Source: WJMT01 sp964624145 (GTDB lineage Bacteria > Acidobacteriota > Aminicenantia > Aminicenantales > Aminicenantaceae). From it: a stretch of DNA of 64,000 nucleotides. Below the pieces are notes generated by a model. It had not been told where the DNA came from. It worked only from the letters and a program-made list of their open reading frames with translations, and made no database searches. The position numbers and the translations under genes are program-made. The stretch covers positions 1 through 64,000 of the forward strand of contig CAZUXT010000010.1 of NCBI GenBank assembly GCA_964624145.1, read 5' to 3'. The stretch's first letter is position 1, and each line of letters starts with the position of its first letter. Positions 9,085-16,049 of the stretch are shown one piece after another.

Positions 9085-9290
9085 GGCGATGAGTATTTTT
9101 TTGTTCTGCTTTCAAGGATATACATGTTTTCTATAAAAATGACAACTGGAAAAATTTTGCTTGTTATCATTTTAATTTTAATCGCCATTTTTTTACCATT
9201 AAGGCAAGCCGATCTCACTGCATCTGCTTTGTTACAGGATACTCGCAGTGAAGGACCACAGCTTCGCACCCTGTGCCTCGCATCTGCAGC

Positions 9291-9317
9291 AACCTCGACT
9301 TGTGAATAATTCAGGTT
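9291..9317 (+). repeat. Short dispersed repeat, copy 3 (with AACCTCGACTTG extension)
   Basis: AACCTCGACTTG is followed by TGAATAATTCAGGTT. The same 27-base layout is found at 46576-46602, differing only in the middle. It abuts the 3' end of the gene that ends at 9316. Confidence 0.55.
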
Positions 9318-9954
9318 AATAATAATATAAAGAAACATAAGGTATCTTGTATTTCTCTCTCATATCTTTAATATATTTTCTTCTGGCGATCTGTTTTCTA
9401 TTTTTATCCCCGGTCACATCGTATTCAACAGCCACTTCCTTTCTGTATCTATCCATGCAGCTCTGTGCGGCACGATCTAACAACACCTGATCCACCTGCT
9501 CATCCCTGCTCTCAAGAGTCTCATCTCTCAGTTTATTCAAAGACATGTCATCCAGAATTTCCCAATAGAGGTCTTTAAGATAAAGCACTTCTTTTGATAT
9601 ATTTTTCAGGAAAGAGCGCACTTCAGCTTTAATCCTATCGACTCTTTCATCCCTGGTTTCACCCACACTCTTCTCGCCTACCTTTCTCTCCCTGTGCTGA
9701 CTGAAAGCAACGGAGACAAAACGGCTGCAAAAAGCCAGTTGGAATCTTCTCCTGCTGCCAGGGTTTTTCCTGAAATGCTCATAAGCTGCCTTCATCCCAT
9801 CCAAAGCAGTCCTCAAAGGAATATGCCTCTCCTCCCATCCCTCAATGATATCGATTTCTCTCGGAGAAAGAATAAAAGGAGCTCCCCTAAGGTAGAATAA
9901 AAGGCGGGAGATGGTTTGATAATAATACTCCCGGTCCAGGCTGTTGTGTTCCAT
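9316..9954 (-). CDS. Hypothetical cytoplasmic protein
   Basis: About 212 residues, starting MEHNSLDREYYYQ. It is mostly helical and charged, with no membrane segment, signal or recognisable motif. The ATG at 9954 is preceded by a weak GGA; a TTG at 9966 would add four residues. It lies 23 bases downstream of coaX on the same strand, so it is probably co-transcribed with it. The Arg/Lys-rich C-terminal third (RKQIARRKYIKDMREK) hints at nucleic acid or ribosome contact, but no family is recognised. Confidence 0.65.
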   Translation of the reverse strand: MEHNSLDREYYYQTISRLLFYLRGAPFILSPREIDIIEGWEERHIPLRTALDGMKAAYEHFRKNPGSRRRFQLAFCSRFVSVAFSQHRERKVGEKSVGETRDERVDRIKAEVRSFLKNISKEVLYLKDLYWEILDDMSLNKLRDETLESRDEQVDQVLLDRAAQSCMDRYRKEVAVEYDVTGDKNRKQIARRKYIKDMREKYKIPYVSLYYY

Positions 9955-9977
9955 TTTTTTTTCCAATCCCCGGACAA

Positions 9978-10745
9978 CTATTTTCTGTTTAAATCGTAGA
10001 TTATTCTCAAACCCTGAAGGACGAGTTCGGAATCATGATGATCGATACATTCCATTTCATCAAATATCAGCGAGGAATATCCTCCTGTCCCGATGACCTT
10101 TGCTTCTTCACCCAGTTCATTTTTCATCTCTTTGATTATATTTGATATAAGGCCGACATAACCAAAATAAAGTCCCGAATGCATGCTTGCAACCGTGCTT
10201 TTACCTATGGGCTTTTTTATTTTCTTGATATCTATTCTGGGAAGCTTCGCTGTTTTATGATAAAGGGCCTCTGCTGAAATCCTGATTCCAGGCGCGATGG
10301 CACCTCCCATATATTCCCCTTTACGGGACACCGCATCAAAGGTTGTTGCCGTACCAAAGTCAACCACAATACAGGGGGACCCGTACAACTTGCAGCCGGC
10401 CACAGCAGAAGCGATCCGATCAGCTCCGACTTCATGAGGATTGTCATAGAGGATGGGCATTCCCGTCTTGATTCCCGGGCTTACCTCCAGGGCTCTCGTC
10501 TTAAACATCCTCTGGATCAATTTTTGAAAAACAGAGTCAAGAGGGGGCACAACACTGGAGACAATCACGCCCTTCACCTCAGATATATCAAGACCGGAAA
10601 GTGAAAACAAGTTCCTAAGAACAACCTGGTACTCATCACAGGTTCTCTCTCTCTCTGATTGTATCTGCCACTTCTTCACTAAATCGCTCTCCTTAAACAC
10701 ACCTATGGCTATGCATGTGTTTCCAATGTCAATCGCTAAAAGCAT
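9978..10745 (-). CDS. coaX: Type III pantothenate kinase
   Basis: CoaX phosphorylates pantothenate, the first step of coenzyme A synthesis. The 255-residue length is typical. Family motifs are visible: DIGNTCIAIGVF at the N-terminus (phosphate loop, about 5-16), GADRIASAVAG (about 102-112), VDFGTATTFDAV (about 123-134) and GGAIAPGI (about 142-149). A strong AGGAGAGG ribosome site precedes the ATG. It is divergent from the arginase-family gene, with a 167-base promoter region between them. Confidence 0.95.
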   Translation of the reverse strand: MLLAIDIGNTCIAIGVFKESDLVKKWQIQSERERTCDEYQVVLRNLFSLSGLDISEVKGVIVSSVVPPLDSVFQKLIQRMFKTRALEVSPGIKTGMPILYDNPHEVGADRIASAVAGCKLYGSPCIVVDFGTATTFDAVSRKGEYMGGAIAPGIRISAEALYHKTAKLPRIDIKKIKKPIGKSTVASMHSGLYFGYVGLISNIIKEMKNELGEEAKVIGTGGYSSLIFDEMECIDHHDSELVLQGLRIIYDLNRK

Positions 10746-10821
10746 TTCACCTCTCCTGTTTCCATTTCTTTTTTTGATATTTTACAAGCAACATCTCAAA
10801 GGGTGAAACCTTTCCCCTGAC

Positions 10822-10899
10822 TTTTCATAAAACAGGCTTATATGTATAATATAACAGATGCGACAAGCGCCTGAAAAGGTTTATTTTAACACAAGATAG
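10822..10899 (+). promoter_or_regulatory. Probable promoter and 13-codon upstream frame of the arginase-family gene
   Basis: A perfect -10 (TATAAT, 10845-10850) has a weak -35 (TTTTCA, 10822-10827) 17 bases upstream. Transcription would begin near 10857, almost at an ATG (10858) that opens a 13-codon frame, M-R-Q-A-P-E-K-V-Y-F-N-T-R, ending TAG at 10899. This lies 13 bases before the arginase-family start. Whether the small frame is translated is unknown. Confidence 0.4.
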
Positions 10900-10912
10900 G
10901 AAGAAGAAAAGG

Positions 10913-11818
10913 ATGCCGGCATTAAAGGTTAGCCTCGTGCTTCAGCCGTATACAGGGACCATGCCCCCTTATGAATACTCCATCGGGCCTGAACTCATGT
11001 ATAAAAAGGCCTTAAAGGTACTGGAAGAAGAAAGAGTCAAGGTCGTTTCCATACAATCCGTGGCGCTCACAAGTAAAGAAAGCAAGGAGTATGGAGCATG
11101 GCACCGCATGGGGCTTGCCAATGGGCACCTCGGGCGTTCGTTAGCTCCCTTGGCAAAAAAAGGATTCTTTATCCTCGGTCTCTTAGGAAACTGCAACAGC
11201 CTGAGCGGAATGCTGGCCGGACTGCAAAATTCAGGCGCTTCACAAAAACCTTTAACCATCGGGCTTGTTTGGTTGGACGCACACGGAGACTTTAACACAC
11301 CAGAGACCACTTTAAGCGGCTGGCTGGGAGGCATGCCCGTAGCGGTTGCCGCTGGAAAATGTTTGTCCCGGCTCAGGATGAAATCAGGCCTTAATCCTCC
11401 GATATCCACCCAAAACATTATCATGATGGGACAGCGTGATATAGATCCTTTGGAGCAGGAGCTGATCAATGACGCATCCATTTCCATGATTTCTATAAAA
11501 AGCATGATAACACAAAACAAATCACTTAAAGATTCCATGAACCGTCTTTCAAATCAAGTCAACAAAATCTACGTGCATATTGACCTGGATGTGCTGGATG
11601 CATCCTTTATTCCAGGGTCTCATTTCAAAGTACCGGGTGGTCTCACACCCCTTGAGCTTTCCCGTATCCTTAGAACCATAACAGGGTTTGAAAAAGTGAA
11701 AGCTCTTGGCATTGCTTCTTTCCCGATTCCTGAATACGGAAGGGAAAAAACCATGGATTCTTTCATACAACTCATTCGAGGGATCATCCAGGGCTTAAAC
11801 GATAGGCACAGCCCATAA
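10913..11818 (+). CDS. Arginase/agmatinase-family protein with an altered metal-ligand motif
   Basis: The ureohydrolase fold is clear. DAHGDFNT (D122, H124, D126) and HIDLDVLD (near 222-229) carry most of the dimanganese ligands. The first ligand motif, normally GGDHS, reads G92-N-C-N-S96, so the usual histidine is asparagine. The protein may bind one metal only, or belong to a divergent clade with another substrate (guanidino acid, formiminoglutamate). At 301 residues the length is normal. A GGAAGAAGAAAAGG leader supplies the ribosome site. It stands alone between coaX and birA and runs opposite to them. Confidence 0.82.
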   Translation: MPALKVSLVLQPYTGTMPPYEYSIGPELMYKKALKVLEEERVKVVSIQSVALTSKESKEYGAWHRMGLANGHLGRSLAPLAKKGFFILGLLGNCNSLSGMLAGLQNSGASQKPLTIGLVWLDAHGDFNTPETTLSGWLGGMPVAVAAGKCLSRLRMKSGLNPPISTQNIIMMGQRDIDPLEQELINDASISMISIKSMITQNKSLKDSMNRLSNQVNKIYVHIDLDVLDASFIPGSHFKVPGGLTPLELSRILRTITGFEKVKALGIASFPIPEYGREKTMDSFIQLIRGIIQGLNDRHSP

Positions 11819-11850
11819 AACAATAGCCTGCCGTTCTTAAAGGGAGCATC

Positions 11851-12594
11851 CTATGAGTCTATAATCCTTATTTCCTCTGACAGAAAACGCTCTTCTCTTC
11901 CATTAATCTCTAGGATGATTTTTCCCTCCCTGTCAAGTCCTTTGAACAAACCTGATACAGGGGTCCCTTTTGCTTCAGCCTTCAACTTGTCATTGATATG
12001 GAAACAGCAAGCCTCCAGATATGTATTCAATATTTTTTGGTCTTCATTTTTGAGAAAAGTCCTGTACCACTTTTCCAGATAACGGCATATCACGAACATC
12101 AATCTGTTTTTATCGATTTTTCCCCTGCAGATCATTTCCAGAGAGCCGGCACTGTTTCGAAGTTCCCCCGGAAAATCATTCCTTTTATGTTTCACATTGA
12201 TGCCCGTCCCTATGATACTGTAATTCAGTTTCCTGCCCGAAAAACTACTTTCACACAGAATCCCTCCTATTTTTAATCCTTCACCTATCAAATCATTCGG
12301 CCACTTAAGACATACAAGCCTATCCAGCTCATTGAAAACGCCTTCCCTTACCGCAAGGGCGGCAGCGAGAGGAAGGAGCGACAAATCAGGTCTTGACGGA
12401 AAAAGGAGGACCGAAAAGTAAAGTCCCTTTCCTGATATGGAGTGCCATGTTCTCCCTTTTGTTCCTTTCCCCTTTGTCTGCTCTTCACACACCACCACTT
12501 CGCCCTGCTCAGCTCCGCTTTCTGCCAGCTTTTTGGCCAGGTCATTGCTCGAGGAGCAGGTCTGAACCTTGTGAATTTTCTTTCCGATTTTCAT
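11851..12594 (-). CDS. birA: Biotin-[acetyl-CoA-carboxylase] ligase, without DNA-binding domain
   Basis: This ligase makes biotinyl-AMP and transfers biotin to carboxylase carrier proteins. The nucleotide loop KGKGTKGRTW (about 41-50) and LKWPNDLIGEG (about 100-110) are the family signatures, and a small C-terminal SH3-like domain follows. At 247 residues it lacks the N-terminal helix-turn-helix of repressor-type BirA, so it is likely an enzyme only. It follows valS by 72 bases. A dispersed repeat copy forms its immediate upstream sequence, giving AT-rich DNA without a clear ribosome site. Confidence 0.92.
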   Translation of the reverse strand: MKIGKKIHKVQTCSSSNDLAKKLAESGAEQGEVVVCEEQTKGKGTKGRTWHSISGKGLYFSVLLFPSRPDLSLLPLAAALAVREGVFNELDRLVCLKWPNDLIGEGLKIGGILCESSFSGRKLNYSIIGTGINVKHKRNDFPGELRNSAGSLEMICRGKIDKNRLMFVICRYLEKWYRTFLKNEDQKILNTYLEACCFHINDKLKAEAKGTPVSGLFKGLDREGKIILEINGREERFLSEEIRIIDS

Positions 12595-12616
12595 TTTTTT
12601 ATGAATAACTCAGGCC
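12592..12616 (+). repeat. Short dispersed repeat, copy 4
   Basis: CATTTTTTTATGAATAACTC followed by AGG matches copy 2 read on the opposite strand, with two changes. It overlaps the birA start codon. Confidence 0.5.
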
Positions 12617-12666
12617 ATAAAAAAATCACATCCCCGGAATGGAAAAATCTGTCTATATTCTTTTTA

Positions 12667-15318
12667 TCAACCCTCAGATGACCATTCATTGATCTGCTCG
12701 AGATTTCGCTCAAACTTTTTTCTCTTCTCTCCCATCTCTTTAAGCCCTTGTTTTGTCCCCTTAATGACCTTTTCCGGCGCTCTTTCTATAAAATCCTTGC
12801 TCTTCATTCTTTTTTGAAGCTTCTCTATGTCACCTGTTATTTTCTGGAGCTCCCTTTCAAGACGTTTTTTCTCTACCTTAAAATCAATCAATCCAGATTC
12901 GATGGGGATGGCCAACTCCATGTTCCCGGCCACTCCCTTGAGGAGCTTTTTGCCGGAGGGAAACTTTTCTAAAATCTCGATTTCTCTGACAGAAGCGAGG
13001 CTACAGATGTATTCCTTAAGTTTCAGTATCTCATCTCTTATATTTTCATTGGCTGATATGACAATAAGGTCAATTTTTCTCTGCGGGACAATATGATTTT
13101 CTGATCTAATGGTCCTGACTTCAACAATGATATCTTTTAATATATTCACGAATTCTTCAGACTCCCTGTCTTCACATGACTCATCCGGTCCGGGATATTC
13201 AGCAACCACAAGGGCTTCCCCTTCCACAGGAAGTTTCTGCCATATCTCCTCTGTGACAAAGGGCATAAAAGGGTGAAGGAGCCTCAAAATCTTATCCAGT
13301 GTATCAACCAGGACTCCAAGGCTGGATCCGTTTCCTTTCTTTAAATCGGGCTTTACAAGCTCCAAATACCAATCGCAGAATTCATGCCAGATAAAATGAT
13401 AGATTGTCTCCGCAGCCTCATAGAAATTATATTTGGCTAATGAATCATTCATATTTCCGATAATGTCATTCAATCTGGTCCTGATCCATCTGTCAACCAC
13501 TGTCATTTCATCCCTGTTGATCTGAGGAACACTGTCCTGGATGTTCATGAGGACAAAGCGCGATGCATTCCATATTTTATTGACGAATGCCCTGTATCCG
13601 GCCATTCTCTCCTCAGAGAGAGAGATATCCATCCCCGGGACGGCCAGAGCGGCCAAGGTGAAACGGAGCGCATCGGTCCCGTAGTTTTCTATCATATCCA
13701 GAGGGTCTATGATATTCCCTTCTGACTTGCTCATCTTCCTTCGCTTGAAATCCCTTACCAGTCCATTTATATAGACCTCCTCAAAAGGGATATCTCCCAT
13801 GAACTTAAGCCCCATCATAATCATCCGGGCGACCCAAAAGAAGATGATGTCAAATCCGGTTGACATGAGGTCAGTGGGATAGAATGTGTTCAGGTCATCT
13901 GTTTTCTCGGGCCAGCCCATTGTTCCGAACGGCCACAAAGCGGAACTAAACCAGGTGTCCAGCACATCCTCATCCTGCTTAATTTGACTGCTCCCGCACT
14001 CATCACATTTTGAGGGGGTCTCTTCAGAGACAATGACCTGACCGCATTCCTGACAGTACCATGCCGGTATCCTGTGCCCCCACCATAATTGTCTGGAAAT
14101 ACACCAGTCATGAATATTATACATCCACTCAAAATAGGTCTTGCTCCAGTTAGAAGGAATAAAGCGGATCCTTCCCTTTTTAACAACATTGATAGCCTGC
14201 TTTGCCAGGGGTTCTATCCTGACAAACCACTGCCAGGAAAGGTGAGGCTCTATCACTGTTTTACAGCGGTAACAGTGCCCCACTGAATGGACATAATCCT
14301 CGATTTTTTCAATAAGCCCCTGCTTTTTTAACTGAGAAATGACCCGTTCCCTGCACTCAAACCGGTCCAGCCCTTTAAATTCTTCCCCTGCAGCTTCGGT
14401 CATTTCTCCCTTTCCATCGATGACAATAACCTGTTCCAATCCATGGCGCTTCCCCATCTCAAAGTCAGCCGGGTCATGAGCCGGAGTGACCTTAACAGCA
14501 CCTGTGCCAAATTCTTTGTCCACTGATTTATCTTTGACCAAAGGAATTTCTCTTCCGGCAAGGGGGAGTACTGCTTTCTTTCCGTGGTATTTCTTAAACC
14601 TTTTGTCCTTTGGATGAACAGCCACAGCCGTATCCCCGAGCATGGTCTCCGGCCTTGTAGTGGCTACAGTGATGGTATCATCGGAATCCTTAACCGGATA
14701 TTTAATATAATAAAGCTTTGACTGCAGTTCTTTATGTTCGATCTCTATATCAGAAAGCACGGTTCGGCATTTCGGGCATCTGTTTACAAGATAATAATCC
14801 CTGTAAATCAGCTTTTCTTTATACAGGTCAACAAAAACTTTTTTGACAGCCCTTGAAAATCCTTTATCAAGAGTAAACCTTTCTCTTGTCCAATCCAGGG
14901 AAAAACCCAGCTTTTTCAACTGGTGGATGATCTTGCCCCCATATTTTTCCTTCCAATCCCAGGCTATTTTCAGGAATTCTTCCCGGCTTATGTCTTCCTT
15001 TTTTATGCCTTCTTTATCAAGTTTTCTCTCTATGACATTATGGACAGCAATGCTGGCATGGTCTGTCCCGGGGAGCCACAGAACATTATAACCCTGCATC
15101 CTTTTCCACCTCACTATGATGTCCGGAAGCGTGAAACACAGAGCATGCCCCATATGAAGAGAACCGGTCACATTAGGAGGAGGCAGAACCATGGAGAATT
15201 TCTTTTTATCGGATGAGGGGTCCGGAGTAAATAGCTTGTTGTCAATCCAGAAATCAGCCCATTTCTTTTCCACAGGCTCCGGGTCATAAGATTTTTCCAA
15301 TATTTTTCTGTCACTCAT
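12667..15318 (-). CDS. valS: Valyl-tRNA synthetase
   Basis: Class I synthetase that charges tRNA-Val. It has 883 residues, normal for the bacterial enzyme. The HIGH motif is HMGH at about 55-58 in PPPNVTGSLHMGHAL, and KMSKS lies near 530 in RRKMSKSEGN. Two zinc-type cysteine pairs are visible (CPKCRTVLSD; CQECG...CDECG). The last 65 residues form the coiled coil typical of ValRS. A hairpin copy of the dispersed repeat sits in its leader, just upstream of an AAGGATAGGA ribosome site. birA follows in the same direction. Confidence 0.97.
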   Translation of the reverse strand: MSDRKILEKSYDPEPVEKKWADFWIDNKLFTPDPSSDKKKFSMVLPPPNVTGSLHMGHALCFTLPDIIVRWKRMQGYNVLWLPGTDHASIAVHNVIERKLDKEGIKKEDISREEFLKIAWDWKEKYGGKIIHQLKKLGFSLDWTRERFTLDKGFSRAVKKVFVDLYKEKLIYRDYYLVNRCPKCRTVLSDIEIEHKELQSKLYYIKYPVKDSDDTITVATTRPETMLGDTAVAVHPKDKRFKKYHGKKAVLPLAGREIPLVKDKSVDKEFGTGAVKVTPAHDPADFEMGKRHGLEQVIVIDGKGEMTEAAGEEFKGLDRFECRERVISQLKKQGLIEKIEDYVHSVGHCYRCKTVIEPHLSWQWFVRIEPLAKQAINVVKKGRIRFIPSNWSKTYFEWMYNIHDWCISRQLWWGHRIPAWYCQECGQVIVSEETPSKCDECGSSQIKQDEDVLDTWFSSALWPFGTMGWPEKTDDLNTFYPTDLMSTGFDIIFFWVARMIMMGLKFMGDIPFEEVYINGLVRDFKRRKMSKSEGNIIDPLDMIENYGTDALRFTLAALAVPGMDISLSEERMAGYRAFVNKIWNASRFVLMNIQDSVPQINRDEMTVVDRWIRTRLNDIIGNMNDSLAKYNFYEAAETIYHFIWHEFCDWYLELVKPDLKKGNGSSLGVLVDTLDKILRLLHPFMPFVTEEIWQKLPVEGEALVVAEYPGPDESCEDRESEEFVNILKDIIVEVRTIRSENHIVPQRKIDLIVISANENIRDEILKLKEYICSLASVREIEILEKFPSGKKLLKGVAGNMELAIPIESGLIDFKVEKKRLERELQKITGDIEKLQKRMKSKDFIERAPEKVIKGTKQGLKEMGEKRKKFERNLEQINEWSSEG

Positions 15319-15335
15319 TTAAAATCCTATCCTTC

Positions 15336-15354
15336 AACCTGAGCTGTTCAGGTT
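15336..15354. promoter_or_regulatory. Hairpin in the valS leader (dispersed repeat, copy 5)
   Basis: AACCTGA-GCTGT-TCAGGTT is a perfect 7-bp stem with a 5-base loop, about 18-36 bases upstream of the valS ATG. It contains the CAGGTT core of the dispersed repeat. A TATAAT-like -10 lies upstream on the minus strand. I see no T-box. Regulation by this hairpin is possible but unproven. Confidence 0.45.
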
Positions 15355-15430
15355 CATTCACTCACAATATTTGTTCTATTATACACATCAGCCCTTTTTT
15401 TGCTACAGGCGAGATTATCTAAAATTAAGG

Positions 15431-16003
15431 TTAATCCTTTTTTATTTCTTCCAGAATTCCTGCTTTGATCCTCTTTTCTAACTCTTTGGTAACCTCATAG
15501 ATTTCTTTTTTCACAACATTTCTCATTTTATTGCTTATGTTTTTTTCCACGGCATCCACACGCTTTTGAAACTCTCTTCTGATTTCTTCTATCTCATCAA
15601 AAGAAGGTTCTTCTGGAAGAGTGTCGACTCCTTCCTCTCCCTCCAAAAGATTTTTGATCTTCCGAGCCACTTCCACTGAATCAAACGGCTCCCAAAAAAC
15701 GCCCTGGTTAGGTATTTTCGACAGCCTTTCCTCATCCACTTCCTCAAAAGCACCGGCTAAAAAAACGATAGGGATACTATCATAGTCTTCGGATTCCTTT
15801 ATATATTCCCCGACTTCAAGCCCTCCTTTTCCTTTAAGAGATATTCCAAGCAAAAAAGCATCCGGCTCTATATGAGGGATGCTTTTTATGACTTCTTCTC
15901 CATTTGAAAAAGTGTAAACATCATATCCTGAATCCATAAAAGCTAAACGCAGGACTTCCAAAGCAGAAGTGCTGCGATCAGCAACAATAATTTTGTGGGC
16001 CAT
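15431..16003 (-). CDS. Degenerate receiver-domain protein with C-terminal coiled coil
   Basis: Residues 1 to about 118 follow the response-regulator receiver pattern (MAHKIIVADRS; IEPDAFLLGISLKGKGG; SIPIVFLAGAF; GVFWEPFD). The phospho-acceptor aspartate is G53, the switch Ser/Thr is A83 and the conserved lysine is E105, so phosphorylation is very unlikely. Residues about 140-190 are a charged amphipathic helix, probably a coiled coil. I chose the ATG at 16003 (MAHK) because the first ATG of the frame (16072) would overlap dnaE by 29 bases and add a non-family leader. It is the last gene of the guaA-dnaE run. Confidence 0.78.
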   Translation of the reverse strand: MAHKIIVADRSTSALEVLRLAFMDSGYDVYTFSNGEEVIKSIPHIEPDAFLLGISLKGKGGLEVGEYIKESEDYDSIPIVFLAGAFEEVDEERLSKIPNQGVFWEPFDSVEVARKIKNLLEGEEGVDTLPEEPSFDEIEEIRREFQKRVDAVEKNISNKMRNVVKKEIYEVTKELEKRIKAGILEEIKKD

Positions 16004-16030
16004 TCTTACTAAATCCTCTCCCTTATCTTT

Positions 16031-16049
16031 TTCATCATCCAGGTTAATA
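16031..16049 (+). repeat. Short dispersed repeat, copy 6 (at the dnaE stop)
   Basis: TTCATCATCCAGGTTAATA; the repeat supplies the dnaE stop codon (TAA on the minus strand). It also lies within an inverted repeat TCATCATCCA...TGGATGATGA (16032-16060). Confidence 0.45.

Larger units (their letters stand above)
9061..9317. repeat. Element-like segment bounded by inverted repeat copies
   Basis: This 257-base intergenic stretch begins with AACCTGGATTATTCA and ends with TGAATAATTCAGGTT, which are near-perfect inverted copies. Inside it, AAAAAAATGGCGAT (9078-9091) is exactly inverted as ATCGCCATTTTTTT (9181-9194). A 61-codon plus-strand frame (9124-9309) runs through it but looks like chance. The terminal AACCTCGACTTG...CAGGTT block recurs at 46576-46602. 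It may be a small non-autonomous mobile or folded RNA element. Confidence 0.45.

Noticed and set aside
9124..9309. 61-codon plus-strand frame with a hydrophobic N-terminus inside the repeat-bounded segment
   Set aside because: No ribosome site. Its second half is repeat-derived sequence that recurs at 46576, and the composition after the hydrophobic part is not protein-like.
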